Origin: Trissonchulus latispiculum
Taxonomy: Eukaryota; Nematoda; Enoplea; Enoplida; Ironidae
DNA length: 64,000 nt
Reading direction: 5' to 3'
Assembly: GCA_030248195.1 (NCBI GenBank)
Contig: JASAND010013439.1
Location: 1 to 64,000 of the forward strand
The notes under the pieces were generated by a model, which did not search any database, was not told the DNA's origin, and worked only from the letters and a program-made list of their open reading frames with translations. Within the stretch, counting starts at the first letter, position 1. Each line of letters opens with the position of its first letter. Positions 36,101 to 43,354 of this stretch are shown here, piece by piece. The translations under genes were made by a program, and so were the position numbers.

Positions 36101-36506
36101 CATCCGTTCCGAAGCGCTAACCGGAATCTGGAATGTTCCCGATGGTGAATCAGAAATACTTCGCGATGTTCGCGAAACCGTCAAGGATATGGTTACATAC
36201 TGTGAATATGTGATGTCAAGATCTGTCCATGCGTTGACTATACAAGAGCCCTCTCTCCCATCTTCCTTTCTAGGCGTCTCAGCTACCATCCCTCATGAGC
36301 TGGTTGGAGGAAAGTTCGATCCTGACTCTGCATGCGATAATTTTGCCCCTACTTGTGTTTCTGCTAATTCTAAATCAGAAGGACATAGTTCTGATATAAG
36401 TAGACTGGTGAGTCCTGTTAGTCGTGAAGAGATCATTGGTGCAGATGTAACAGGAGTGGTACGTGATATGGTCACCTATGTTGTCTACAGCACCGAAGGG
36501 CTTTAA
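7084..36506 (+). CDS. PPP1R37: Protein phosphatase 1 regulatory subunit 37 orthologue (11 coding exons)
   Basis: Join of 7084-7966, 8723-8817, 9795-9840, 12173-12273, 13271-13390, 13927-14077, 15339-15484, 29668-29799, 33525-33666, 34264-34442 and 35055-36506. All introns are GT-AG and all phases agree, giving 1148 residues. The protein binds PP1 through KRVRF (residues 269-273, the RVxF docking motif) and is followed by leucine-rich repeats (about 330-650) that match the vertebrate family closely, for example [12 protein letters not shown] and [14 protein letters not shown]. In vertebrates PPP1R37 inhibits PP1 activity. Unlike the roughly 690-residue vertebrate protein, this one has a 265-residue Ser/Thr-rich N-terminus and a 480-residue acidic, Ser/Pro-rich tail. 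An in-frame TAA lies directly before the chosen ATG. An alternative acceptor (ttatttcag at about 7126) could move the start. Confidence 0.92.
8346..8690. mobile_element. Decayed element with GGGATGCACCGG end
   Basis: Begins GGGATGCACCGGG inside intron 1 and closes with GGCCCCGGCCCCGGC at about 8685. It shares its end and GGCCCCGG-rich subterminal blocks with the intact hAT-like copy at 39539-39856. The right end and target duplication are not recognisable. Confidence 0.6.
8723..8817 (+). CDS. PPP1R37: PPP1R37 exon 2
   Basis: Acceptor ttatttttag, donor GTAAGT at 8818. It begins with two bases completing the exon 1 codon and encodes [16 protein letters not shown] and onward. This aligns with the vertebrate VDEVIGAYKQAC helix just before the repeats. 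It ends in phase 0. Confidence 0.88.
8818..9794. other. PPP1R37 intron 2, nothing recognised
   Basis: No coding similarity. A G-run with AGGGGCCCTCGAAAATGCC near 9180-9210 looks like decayed element sequence. No intact termini found. Confidence 0.5.
9795..9840 (+). CDS. PPP1R37: PPP1R37 exon 3 (46-bp microexon)
   Basis: Acceptor ttatttttag, donor GTAAGT at 9841. Encodes [16 protein letters not shown], the position of the family's first leucine-rich strand (HRLDCLDLKG in vertebrates). Leaves phase 1. It is easily missed by gene predictors, but phase and similarity both require it. Confidence 0.85.
10684..11006 (-). pseudogene. LINE endonuclease fragment
   Basis: Minus-strand frame without stops from 11006 to a TGA at 10684. 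It contains [11 protein letters not shown] and [12 protein letters not shown], the apurinic endonuclease motifs of an RNase-H-type LINE. The same segments occur as LGNVYVPPI and [12 protein letters not shown] in the LINE at 19556-21214. It is a truncated relic inside PPP1R37 intron 3. Confidence 0.85.
11007..11600. repeat. Decayed GGAAAAAA-rich repeat
   Basis: Starts GAGATGGGCGCGGAAAAAAGG and carries inverted TTTTTTCC/GGAAAAAA blocks near 11020-11060 and 11230-11250, like subterminal repeats of a small DNA transposon. Boundaries are not resolved. Confidence 0.4.
11630..12080 (+). repeat. Possible retroposed 3' segment with GAAGAAG tail
   Basis: A GC-richer block than its surroundings, ending in GGAGGAGAAGAAGAAG. 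The same kind of (GAA)n tail ends the LINE at 17366. Three overlapping frames exist but none resembles a known protein. A LINE or SINE 3' untranslated piece is the likeliest reading. Confidence 0.4.
12173..12273 (+). CDS. PPP1R37: PPP1R37 exon 4
   Basis: Acceptor cgtttttag, donor GTAAG at 12274. Encodes [20 protein letters not shown] and onward to FLDDE, matching the family's CEALEEVFKRLQF segment. Entered in phase 1, leaves phase 0. Confidence 0.9.
12274..13270. other. PPP1R37 intron 4, nothing recognised
   Basis: Unique-looking sequence with a small CGCGAA/TTCGCG inverted pair near 12950-12980. No gene and no intact element. Confidence 0.5.
13271..13390 (+). CDS. PPP1R37: PPP1R37 exon 5
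   Basis: Forty codons in phase 0. Encodes the strongly conserved [15 protein letters not shown] leucine-rich repeat. Acceptor acattttag, donor GTAATA. Confidence 0.93.
13566..13603 (+). repeat. (GTT)n microsatellite
   Basis: About twelve GTT units inside intron 5. It may be the tail of a minus-strand retroposon, but no body was recognised. Confidence 0.9.
13927..14077 (+). CDS. PPP1R37: PPP1R37 exon 6
   Basis: Acceptor ctgtttcag. Encodes [16 protein letters not shown] and then [16 protein letters not shown]. The vertebrate counterpart is LAVLHLENASLSGRPL. The donor is GTATAT at 14078 (phase 1). The open frame continues through the donor to 14220, but exon 7 in the correct phase shows that read-through is not the normal form. 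Confidence 0.92.
14574..15312. mobile_element. hAT-like element, 739 bp, beside exon 7
   Basis: Left end CAGTGATGGAACCGGGT at 14574 and right end complementary to CAGAGATGGAACCGGGT at 15312. An exact 8-bp duplication ATGTCTGC lies at 14566-14573 and 15313-15320. CAG termini and 8-bp duplication fit hAT. The subterminal GACCCGGT motif recurs at least eight times across both ends. No transposase. Confidence 0.9.
15339..15484 (+). CDS. PPP1R37: PPP1R37 exon 7
   Basis: Acceptor ttttgttttcag, donor GTGGCT at 15485. Encodes [19 protein letters not shown] and [10 protein letters not shown] repeats. A hAT-like element ends only 26 bases upstream of the exon, so the usable polypyrimidine tract is the short stretch 15322-15338. 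Confidence 0.92.
15506..15880. mobile_element. Element end CAGTAGCGTAGGTAC, left arm
   Basis: Begins CAGTAGCGTAGGTAC 21 bases into intron 7. About 330 bp are homologous, in inverted orientation, to 27920-28254 (for example GAACGCCATGCAAACATTTA here and its complement near 27970). It is either one of two degenerate copies or the left end of a composite. Confidence 0.65.
15984..16120. repeat. Inverted repeat rich in GAGTTAAAA
   Basis: CGCGCACTCAGCGAGTT at 15992 pairs with its complement near 16096-16112. The loop consists of repeated TTTAACTC/GAGTTAAAA units that continue on both sides (15955-16175). A small foldback element is likely. Confidence 0.7.
16584..16912 (+). mobile_element. tRNA-derived SINE with tRNA-Leu-like head
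   Basis: The head GTCGGGATGGCCGAGTGG at 16584, with TCTAAGGCGC (A box region) and GGTTCGATCCCC (B box) at 16641, reads like a tRNA-Leu gene. The 3' acceptor half does not pair properly and there is no clean anticodon stem. It is followed by a 230-bp tRNA-unrelated body and an ACCTTTACCTTTTACCTTACC-like tail. It is a SINE copy in intron 7. Confidence 0.8.
17354..17365. repeat. Target-site duplication, left copy
   Basis: GTAGACCCTCCT, identical to 21215-21226. It follows directly the (GAA)n 3' tail of the minus-strand LINE. Confidence 0.9.
17424..19551 (-). pseudogene. LINE ORF2, 3' part: reverse transcriptase, RNase H, zinc motif
   Basis: An uninterrupted frame of about 700 codons read from 19551 down to 17424. 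In order: [19 protein letters not shown] and [10 protein letters not shown] (the intact RT catalytic box), a thumb region, RNase H starting [18 protein letters not shown] with a later [12 protein letters not shown] box, then the zinc motif [18 protein letters not shown] near the end. The motif residues are intact, but the protein lacks its own N-terminus because of the inversion, so the copy is dead on arrival. Confidence 0.92.
19556..21214 (+). pseudogene. LINE ORF2, inverted 5' part: endonuclease and RT start
   Basis: Reads [18 protein letters not shown] (endonuclease catalytic E), [20 protein letters not shown], and [10 protein letters not shown] (the C-terminal SDH box). It continues to RT block [19 protein letters not shown] frameshift lies between about 20970 and 21030, after which [19 protein letters not shown] and [15 protein letters not shown] follow in another frame. 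It ends abruptly at QAGYR, the inversion breakpoint, beside the right target duplication. Confidence 0.9.
21215..21226. repeat. Target-site duplication, right copy
   Basis: GTAGACCCTCCT, identical to 17354-17365. Confidence 0.9.
21227..22057. other. Intron 7 stretch, nothing recognised
   Basis: Mostly unique-looking sequence without protein similarity. No termini or repeats that I could pair. Confidence 0.45.
22175..23553 (-). pseudogene. CR1-like LINE reverse transcriptase
   Basis: From [19 protein letters not shown] (23550) through [21 protein letters not shown] and AYADDIKLF (catalytic DD intact) to the C-terminal [11 protein letters not shown] domain shared by this LINE group. Uninterrupted from 23553 to 22175. 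The frame is offset by one base from the endonuclease just upstream. Confidence 0.9.
23571..24970 (-). pseudogene. CR1-like LINE endonuclease
   Basis: Frame includes [24 protein letters not shown] (catalytic E), [21 protein letters not shown] and [11 protein letters not shown] (SDH box). It continues into the linker, GPEDIPYIF, before the TGA created by the one-base frameshift near 23572. The open frame extends upstream past the first Met at 24842 to about 24970. Confidence 0.88.
25294..25393 (-). repeat. LTR (3' LTR of minus-strand element)
   Basis: 100 bp, same sequence as 27051-27150 as read by eye. Its TGAAGTAAT/ATTACTTCA ends are themselves inverted repeats. The polypurine tract lies immediately inside, at 25394-25412 (pyrimidine-rich on the plus strand). 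Confidence 0.93.
25421..27039 (-). pseudogene. Gag-protease fused in frame to integrase C-terminus
   Basis: Starts with ATG at 27039-27037, 11 bases inside the 5' LTR. A one-base frameshift near 26960 separates the first ~27 codons from the 481-codon frame 26866-25421. That frame has a capsid-like region ([20 protein letters not shown]), two CCHC knuckles ([28 protein letters not shown]), an aspartic protease ([16 protein letters not shown]) and then, without a stop, an integrase tail ([17 protein letters not shown]). The deletion junction therefore preserves frame. Confidence 0.88.
27037..27050 (-). other. Primer-binding-site candidate
   Basis: On the element's strand the bases next to the 5' LTR read GTGGCGCACTGATG. 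TGGCGCA could pair with a tRNA 3' end (…TGCGCCA). It runs directly into the gag start codon. The tRNA is not identified. Confidence 0.5.
27051..27150 (-). repeat. LTR (5' LTR of minus-strand element)
   Basis: 100 bp, same sequence as 25294-25393 as read by eye, followed on the plus strand by the GATGC duplication. Confidence 0.93.
27621..28254. mobile_element. Element end CAGTAGCGTAGGTAC, right arm
   Basis: Ends with the complement of CAGTAGCGTAGGTAC at 28254, preceded by a C-homopolymer block. Inverted homologue of the arm at 15506. Left of about 27900 the sequence is not recognised, apart from a GCCGGCGCGC palindrome near 27700. Confidence 0.6.
28255..29667. other. Rest of intron 7
   Basis: Decayed C-run repeat blocks near 28380-28450 and 28970-28985. 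The remainder looks unique. No gene or intact element seen. Confidence 0.45.
29668..29799 (+). CDS. PPP1R37: PPP1R37 exon 8
   Basis: Forty-four codons in phase 0, 14.2 kb downstream of exon 7. Acceptor ggtttag, donor GTAATG. Encodes [15 protein letters not shown] and [16 protein letters not shown], matching the conserved VLWNNQLTHTGM repeat. It has no long open frame of its own and is recognisable only by similarity. Confidence 0.9.
30180..31100. repeat. Unidentified repeat with GGCCGGCC motifs
   Basis: 30180-30240 opens with GGGGGGCGCGATAGCGCTCCC, a palindrome. 30540-30770 holds inverted GGCCGG motifs and overlapping open frames on both strands (30488-30852). Such mirrored frames suggest inverted-repeat DNA rather than protein coding. 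No known family recognised. Confidence 0.4.
31228..31590. repeat. 153-bp tandem repeat, about 2.4 copies
   Basis: CTG(T/C)AGTAGAGTGCTGC starts at 31228, 31381 and 31534, a constant period of 153. The first two units are about 93% alike by eye. The third breaks off near 31585. Each unit holds a GTGCTGC/AAGTACAGCAC imperfect palindrome. Confidence 0.9.
32251..32314. repeat. (TA)n microsatellite
   Basis: TA dinucleotides inside the long-inverted-repeat element. Confidence 0.95.
33068..33161. repeat. (TA)n microsatellite
   Basis: TA dinucleotides with one TGTA interruption, near the right arm of the same element. Confidence 0.95.
33525..33666 (+). CDS. PPP1R37: PPP1R37 exon 9
   Basis: Acceptor taacttgtag, donor GTTTGT at 33667. 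Encodes [15 protein letters not shown] and [15 protein letters not shown], two family-diagnostic repeats. Leaves phase 1. It begins about 100 bases after the right arm of a foldback element at 31804-33420. Confidence 0.92.
33740..34097. mobile_element. Small MITE with TGGCTTACTTCTA ends
   Basis: TGGCTTACTTCTA at 33740 and its complement at 34085-34097 enclose C-rich and G-rich subterminal blocks (CCCCCCATTCG, CGATGGGGGG). The target duplication is not clear. Lies in PPP1R37 intron 9. Confidence 0.75.
34264..34442 (+). CDS. PPP1R37: PPP1R37 exon 10
   Basis: Acceptor gtatag, donor GTAATT at 34443. Encodes the last repeats: [20 protein letters not shown] and LALNLDK-like sequence ([10 protein letters not shown]). 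Leaves phase 0. Confidence 0.92.
35055..36506 (+). CDS. PPP1R37: PPP1R37 exon 11: acidic C-terminal tail
   Basis: The acceptor tgcttatag puts the frame upstream of the first internal Met, starting [18 protein letters not shown], the helix after the repeats in this family. The remaining residues (to 1148) are Ser/Pro/Glu-rich and probably disordered. Near the end a short motif occurs twice: [10 protein letters not shown] at 36180 and [10 protein letters not shown] at 36459. TAA at 36504-36506. Confidence 0.92.
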   Translation: MREYGEQFKQIFNEIQDFCMRNRELYSAKLREEAAVSAASQQLLLQTQQTKLGTPPSVGSERSSTDPDTPDTIVEDEDFSPTSPSDIETPDTGQPLVVIEHLPLVESVAVPIVNLSSEEMLGSPAIEAEEDSVSESLCSYVADVSQEEVYDTSADRSKTSETGSGSNLDSPRFMRELSLTCTDSIEQYAERLSALASQHQPDTILEVAMEEVEGVSGPASLVPGDVESATSPLKRPTTISLHSTTTATTDFPTPAIQVPSPGGNSSGCRRRFQVSPSPSPATSPSFVLPAPISSMDVAGNSSQHLLSPLSLDVRQIVSPSKRKFLVSPVSSPASPPVSTVPSQNSPPTVIRSEALTGIWNVPDGESEILRDVRETVKDMVTYCEYVMSRSVHALTIQEPSLPSSFLGVSATIPHELVGGKFDPDSACDNFAPTCVSANSKSEGHSSDISRLVSPVSREEIIGADVTGVVRDMVTYVVYSTEGL

Positions 36507-37713
36507 GCGCTATATATACGTCCGTCCCCAATGTTGTTCCTCTGATATCCCTCTCCTCAAATGTGATCCTTTCAGGACTTTGGTTGTCTGGTGTCTTGAA
36601 AAATGGTTTTTGCATCCAAACGGGTATTTGGTTTGATGTGTGTAAATAAGTCAGTGTAAATCTTAACAGACTATATTCGATACTTTGACAGCCCCTTCTT
36701 GGTCCTGCATTACATTTTGTTTAATGTTTCTGTTCTGCCTAATCAAAATGTATGATACATGTTTATAATAATGTTGAGAGCTTTTCAGTATCTGTCTGGC
36801 TATTTATTGAGTTAACGGTTTTTCACAAAAAGGCAGCCTGTAATTTGGGCGTGTTCGTTAGTTCATCTTGTGCCACTGCACTGCTCCCTTGGACAAGATT
36901 AGGATGAGTTGTGTGTGCCAACTGCCATGTAGTTAGTAGGTTAGATTAACTATATACACAGTAACCGTACCACCCGATGCCTTATGCAAGTAGTCGATAG
37001 CAGACGTGTGCTGATGGCGAACCTTGCAGAATAAATTTGAAATGTGAAAGCTGCAATTTATGAATTTCTCGTAACACTTTCCATTTTCGGTTTGATTACC
37101 TTTTATCTGTCAATGTCGATGTAATTTTCTAAAAGTTTTGACATTTTTTGCTTTTCGACATTCTACACAGACTCCGACGCTTTTGTGTAACACTTCACTA
37201 TTCAATGAAGGTAATTCACGTTCATTTGTTTCCATTTCCCATAAAACAGTGGTGCCCAACTTGTTGTGCGAACCGTGCTTTGTGTTTGGAAGTTTTTTTA
37301 TGATTATACGACTAGTTTGGGTCTTGTTCTTATTGCCTGTTTTGGCATTGCGTTAAAAACTTTTGTATATATAGGTCGCACGCATAGTATCACTAGTGCG
37401 TGGGTAAGAAAGATAGATGGAAATAAGAGTTAATGAAACAGTAAAATTAAAACATAAAACATAGACTACATTATAATGTATTTACTGCTATCAGCATAAT
37501 TTAAGCCCAAGTATGGTTAATCTATGCGGTTCTGAATCGAAATGAAAGAGTACCATTTCAAGACGATTCTGAGTTACTTTTGTATATGTTACTCTTCATG
37601 CTGTGGGACATGAAGTATAACTTGCATGTACGTATATGCTGTGTTGTTTTGCTAACTTGTGGCAATTGTGGTACATTTAGTAAATGGATTGAGCAAATAT
37701 TTAATGCTACATG
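36507..37713 (+). other. PPP1R37 3' untranslated region and flank
   Basis: No repeats recognised. The first canonical AATAAA is at 37030-37035, so a 3' untranslated region of about 0.55 kb is likely. Beyond it the sequence looks unique to the first TAGTCAAG element. Confidence 0.5.
37030..37035 (+). terminator. Candidate polyadenylation signal of PPP1R37
   Basis: AATAAA 524 bases after the stop codon. A T-rich stretch follows. Position only; no transcript support. Confidence 0.5.
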
Positions 37714-37715
37714 TA

Positions 37716-38123
37716 TAGTCAAGCGGGAAAAAAACAGATAATTGGCGATATGCTACAACAGGAGATCGCGGTTTTCGGAGCTGAAGTAGAGATTTGTAGG
37801 TAACTCTTAAATTTTTAAACAGTCAAAAGTTTCAATCCAATCAGGATCCGAAGTACTGAAATAATTCCGAATAATAAAAAGGCGAATTCGGAGCTAGAAA
37901 AATAAGCAAAATCTAAACACTAACTTTGATCTGCAGCAAAGAATAATTTCCAAACATGGGGTTGTGATTCGGACAGGCACTTCTTGTTGACTACCCCAAG
38001 GCCCGGCACCACCGCGTCCGCCCAGTAGATCAAAACAAAGCAAACTTCCTGTCTCTCCCGAAGACAGTTGAAAAGCAGGATCGTCGTCCTAAGAACAGAA
38101 GAGGAACAAAGCTTGCTGGAACG
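37716..38123. mobile_element. Truncated TAGTCAAGCGGG element
   Basis: TATAGTCAAGCGGGAAAAAA at 37714 repeats the left end of the complete element at 38126, but no right end is present before that element begins. It is probably a truncated or rearranged copy. Confidence 0.6.
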
Positions 38124-38125
38124 TA

Positions 38126-39233
38126 TAGTCAAGCGGGAAAAAACCCACTTTTCAGATTTTTGGCCAGAACTTTTTAATGGTTTGACATATCGAAATGCTG
38201 ATTATACAGGTAGCTAGGCCTAGTCGTAAGCTTTCTTATGAGCTATAGAACACCTCTGTAGGGTGTGCCGTTAGCGAGAAAAATTGTCCCAAACTGGCGG
38301 GAAAAAAAACCCAATGCGGGAAAAAACCCATATGCGGGAAAAAAAAACCCACCCCAAAAAATTTTTGGCAAGCTGCCAGGAGCATTTCTAACCATTCCAA
38401 ATGAAAGAGCGGGCTGTTTTTAGTACAACTGTATCAAAATATATTAGTTTTTGTATTAAAATTGAGGTCATATGGTCATTTGAAAATGTTGTATCTTTAA
38501 CACATAAACATAGGCAAATTTTGGAAATTTTTTAAAATTGTTTATTTTCGGCAATTTAAGCATCCTATCGTATAGAAAACGTGTTTTTCCTGCATTTAGA
38601 GCCAAACTAGACCCATTTTAAGGCAAAAATAAGCATTTTTGGCCAAAATTGAAATTTTGGCTTGAAATGGCACCATGTCCAATTTAGACCCCCTGGACCA
38701 CCCATAACAGAATGAACCCGGGTAAAACCTATACCAATTTAATCTGTAGGCTCTATTAAACTAATGTACGTATTGGTTTGACCTTTCCGGTCAATGGTTA
38801 GAAAAAAATTTAATTTTGAAAAGTGGGTTTTTTTTTCCCGCCGTGGGTTTTTTTTCCCGCCAACTCCAGGTCACCCCCAGGTCGCACCGGAGGGGTCAGA
38901 GCAGTGTGACATATATCATCATGAAGCGCAACAGATGCCCTACAGGTACATATAATCCGCTTTGGTCTAAGTCTTTCCAGTAGTTCAGGGTGGCCCGGCA
39001 AAGTTTGCCAAATTTCGGCACTTGGTCGGACCAAAATTTCCAAAAATTTCAAAGTCCCAAAAAATTTGCAGGGAAGCAGTGGGAGCAACCATAATACACC
39101 CTCCAGGGTTATTTTGGATGCTCTTCAAGATAGGCTATTAAAATCCTAGATAGCTCATACCGGTAAGCCCACACTGGGGGTGGGTTTTTTTTTTCCCGCA
39201 TTGGCGAGTGGGTTTTTTTTTCCCGCTTGACTA
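38126..39233. mobile_element. TAGTCAAG-ended element with GCGGGAAAAAA repeats
   Basis: Ends TAGTCAAGCGGGAAAAAA and its complement at 39233, with TA on both sides (38124-38125, 39234-39235). GCGGGAAAAAAACCCA-type motifs occur three more times near 38300-38350 on the left and, as the complement, about three times near 38820-38860 and 39180-39220 on the right. No transposase. TA duplication points to the Tc1/mariner group. Confidence 0.88.
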
Positions 39234-39538
39234 TAAATATATGTATGTGTGAAATGTATAATATGTCTATTTATTTATTTATTTATTTGATATTGATGCA
39301 AATGCACTCTTTGTTTAGATTGCTTTTACTTTTTATAATTGCTATTTTAATTTTTTCCACTGAAGAGAATTGGGTTAGAGTTTCGAGCCGTCTAAGAGTT
39401 TGCAGAGATTTCTGCTTATCTTCAGAAGAGGTCATGTTTGAAAGTGGATGCCATGTTTGAGGGAACTTCTGGAGGGGAGGAAATTTTTCCTAAAAAATCA
39501 AACATTCGCATTTTCTGACATGTATTCTGCATGGAGAG

Positions 39539-39856
39539 TAGAGATGCACCCGGGGCCGCCACTACCGGGGCCGGGGCCTGAAAATTGGGGGTCCAAATCG
39601 AAAATTTTCAAAAATTTTCTTGAAAATTCAAATTTTGCAATAATATTTGATATACAAATATTTCTAACGTTATTTTCATTCATATCGGTGGGAAAGCAAA
39701 CGATTTTTAACACTTTTTGACTTTCGAAATTTCAAAATTTTGGCCAAAAAATGTCAAAAATTTACAAAATTTTGTTAATTTTCGGCTCCGGTCGGGACCG
39801 GGGTCTGACCACCGGGGCCAGGACCGGGGCCCGGGCCAGGCTCCGGTGCATCCCTA
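39539..39856. mobile_element. hAT-like MITE with GATGCACC ends, 318 bp
   Basis: Left end TAGAGATGCACCCGG, right end complementary to TAGGGATGCACCGG. Exact 8-bp duplication ATGGAGAG at 39531-39538 and 39857-39864. GGGGCC-rich subterminal blocks, AT-rich core. Confidence 0.92.
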
Positions 39857-39864
39857 ATGGAGAG

Positions 39865-41110
39865 ACACAAAAGTTGTCAATTTTTGAATGTTGGCATATT
39901 TTGGCAAAATTTTGGGCGCCCAAACATCGGAGCAGAGGAGCAAAAATCCGTGGCCGGGGGCAGCTTCTGCGGGATGTAATGTCGGTGATGGGGACATGAG
40001 CCATCCCCTGTAAAATACACTGGTTTTATTTAAAAGGCAGAAGTTGGAGACATTTGCCGCCCTTACCATCCAAGTTGTAGCATAATCTGGGGCAAATGAA
40101 ACTTCTAGTATTTTGTAATAAATACTAATTGAAGATTAAAATATATACAATTTTTCACTAGAGTATCTCGGCGATACTAAGAAGAAGTAAACTTGTTAAA
40201 AAGCTAAAGTTTAACCCAGTTTCTTTTGCAAATTGGCCTGCGTAAATTTTGTGTTTTGGTTTTACACTGCGTAAATTACTAAAATCGTTTCTCAACGTTA
40301 TAAACGCACTTTAATGTCGAAGTAATCAGTCTTTTGAGTATTTAATATGGTTAAGTGTCTTAGCTTCATTTTACGTTGCATTATGGGGTAAAACTAAAAT
40401 AGTACGTAAACGAAAATTGGACACGCAGTGGGTCTGAGGGCTCAGGAGTTGAAGAAAATATAAAATTTCGGAGTAAATTTAGCTTTAAAACTTTGAATTC
40501 TTTTCCTTGGACAGTTAAGAAAATTTCGCATTTTAGTCTAGCTACTGTCAAATCAGAATGGAAAACGCAAAATAACCGTGGTTTAACCAATTTAGGTAAA
40601 GGTTTTGTGATTGCCATTTGGAAAGTTATCTGATCGATGGATTTAACAGTTTTTAAACGTTTTTATGGTGGAACCAAACAAGTTTTTTTCAGCAATTTTT
40701 TAAAAGCTGAGCGTAGTGTTTTCTGTGTTGCGTAGCACGAACCCGAAATCCGTTTTTGATCTAGCTATCGATATTTCAGTATAAGATAAAGTTCTTAGCA
40801 TAAGACGGATGCTTTTACCGAGTTAACATAGGACGGGATCGATCTGATTTTAGATTATTGTTCTGCTACCACAAAACTCCTGTACACAACTTTTCAGCGA
40901 AATCAGACAAAAATCGTTGGGTTCCTTTGGCAGGAGAATTAAAATTTATGTTTTTTGTCAGGGCTTACTTCGGTGAGGGTGGGGCTGGGACGCTAACGAA
41001 ATTTAATAGATGCTTTTTTCTCAAATAATCCACTGCTTCTCAACCTGATTATACCGATTTGTTTTGACAACTTTCTGATGGTTTTACATAGTCAATAGTT
41101 TTTATGGTTT
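39865..41110. other. Intergenic, mostly unrecognised
   Basis: Near 40735-40770 the text AGCACGAACCCGAAATCCG followed by TTTTTGAT resembles the core of the foldback family at 54-60 kb, so a diverged copy is likely there. Nothing else recognised. Confidence 0.4.
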
Positions 41111-41117
41111 TGTGTGG

Positions 41118-41132
41118 ATATATATATATATA

Positions 41133-41165
<33 letters not shown>

Positions 41166-41201
41166 TATATATATATAATATATATATATTATATATATAT
41201 A

Positions 41202-41257
<56 letters not shown>
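41118..41257. repeat. (TA)n / (TG)n microsatellite
   Basis: TA tracts interrupted by TGTGTGTG near 41135 and by ATTATATAT blocks. Confidence 0.95.
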
Positions 41258-41260
<3 letters not shown>

Positions 41261-42057
41261 TAGACAGTATATATAATTTTTATATTTGTATTGCATAGTT
41301 ATATTGTTTTTTCGAGAACGTTTACGTATTAAAATTATTAGTAGGCCAAAGTGTATTTGTGTCACTGTGAACATAAGATTTTGGCATGGCTGTACCATGT
41401 GTATATATATATGTATTTGTATTTGTCCAGTTTTTTTATGTTTGCCGATTTTTTCGATTCAATTTTAGTCGAACTGAACCCTCTCTAACTGCTTGTGAGT
41501 GTCAGTCAAATTTTTAAATATATAAATATAAATAAATATGCGATTATAAATACGTACGTACCGGGTATTTTCAGGATTTGAGGGGGATACCTAGGAAGTA
41601 TCCTGTTGTAAGATCAAAAATGTGCAACCTGACCAATGTGTTCTGTGTTGAAACAAAATTGTGTTTTGGTCACATGTTTTGATGACATAAAAATTTTTTA
41701 GATTCCGTAATGAAACTTGAAATTTCAGTTTTCCCGTTTCGAAATCCTCTGTACCGTACGATTGTAAAACTGTATTTGTGTTAGCTGATTAAGTACAGCA
41801 TTAACCCTCTGAAATTTTGCAGTATATATACTTGCTGGTGTAATCCTCGTTGCAGCTGTACTTTTGAAGGGGGACTATTCTGTATAGCACATGCCGTACA
41901 TGTGCTTGAGGGGGACCCCCAGACTTGGACCTTACCCCCCTCCCCCTAAGGGCCCCTGGAATCCGGATTTTTTCGGTTTTTTGGGCAAAAACGTGGTTCT
42001 CCTCCCCGGATTCCCCTCCTGCACATGCGTGGTATATATAATATAGTATACTAACTA
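41258..42057. other. Intergenic, nothing recognised
   Basis: Unique-looking sequence with C-rich blocks at 41920-42020. No gene found. Confidence 0.4.
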
Positions 42058-42065
42058 GCTATAAC

Positions 42066-42762
42066 CATAATACATAAGAGTAGGACAGATAGAGTCAAAA
42101 CAGCCACAAGTCCACGGATCCGTGCGGGTACGCTGATATCACAATTTGAAGAATGAAAATCAAACGTGGACACCCAAAGTCAGACCAACCTTAATCACGC
42201 AACCGGTTTCGATGCTCCACCGGGAGCATCTTCTTCAGGCGATTCTTCACACGACAGCAGCGTGTGAAGAATCGCCTGAAGAAGATGCCCCCGGTGGAGC
42301 ATCGAAACCGGTTGCGTGATTAAGGTTGGTCTGACTTTGGGTGTCCACGTTTGATTTTCATTCTTCAAATCATAATACATAAGAGTATGACAGCTGTCAT
42401 ACTCTATGTATGTATATATTATCAGCTTGACACATCCTCTGCACGCCAACGGCTGACCCCCCAGCGAATTGGTACCCAGTCGAAACGGGGGTATGCTCAC
42501 TCGCTCTATGCTTGTGTGCTAAAGCTCGAAAACGCAAGCGCTATGTGCGCTGTTTTGTGTCTGTTTCTAGCTTTAGCACACATACGTAGCGGCCAAATCT
42601 TTTGAAGTGAAGGGTCCAATTTGCGGGGAGGGGTCAGCCGTTAGCGTGCAGAGGATGTGTCACGCTTATAATACATAGAGATTGACAGCTGTCATACTCT
42701 TGTATTATGTATATACTCTTGGAGATTGACAGCTGTCATACTCTTATGTATTATGTACTCTT
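42066..42762. mobile_element. TAAC-target MITE, copy 1, carrying a nested palindrome
   Basis: Flanked by the exact 8-bp duplication GCTATAAC (42058-42065, 42763-42770). The right end is complementary to AAGAGTACATAATACATAAG. The left end lacks the first eight bases. The interior shares with the copies at 43355 and 58720 the block GCTCGAA, a (G/C)-run and the GCCGTTAGC(G/T)TG motif. A 226-bp palindrome sits near the left end and the left terminus is repeated after it at 42370. Confidence 0.85.
42144..42369. repeat. 226-bp near-perfect palindrome
   Basis: The left arm starts ATTTGAAGAATGAAAATC and the right arm ends with its complement. The arms are about 105 bp each, the centre is CACACGACAGCAGCGTGTG, and only a few mismatches are seen (for example CACCGGG against CCCCCGG). 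It would form a long hairpin. Confidence 0.92.
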
Positions 42763-43354
42763 GCTATAACTGGGACTTTCTAAATGCTCTATTTCTCAGC
42801 TTATATACGTTTGAGCAATTCATGTGGGAGTGAAGCTGTGTGTTCAGGCTTATTTGTGAAAGTGATGTGAACTGTGAAGAGATTTCCTAACTTGCCAAAA
42901 TGACCTTACTGGCAAAAATGATGCTATAATAAGTTTTCTCCGCTTTACGTTTAGTTTTTGTGTGCAAACAAATTATAATGAAATATATATGAATTAAAGA
43001 AAGATGTTTCTCCCTATCTACATACTCGTATTGCGTCGTATTATGTAGATGCTATGAATTATGTAAGTAACGTAGCTATTTCGTTGAATTTTATCTGTGA
43101 TATATTGTAATTTTTCTTTTATTACATTTTATCTTTGTCCAGCAGTCTGTATTGTGTTCGTCACGTGTCATGTAAGGTGTACAGTCGGAGTGAACTCTTG
43201 AAATTATATTCAGTAAACACTTAGATTAGTATGTCTTTGGTATGCTGTTCAGGTTAGGGAAGTTTTTAAATTTGGAAAGAGCAGAGCCCAATTAAAGCTT
43301 TTGCAATGGCACAACAAGAGAAGACAGTGGACATGGTATTCGCCTTAGCGTAAC

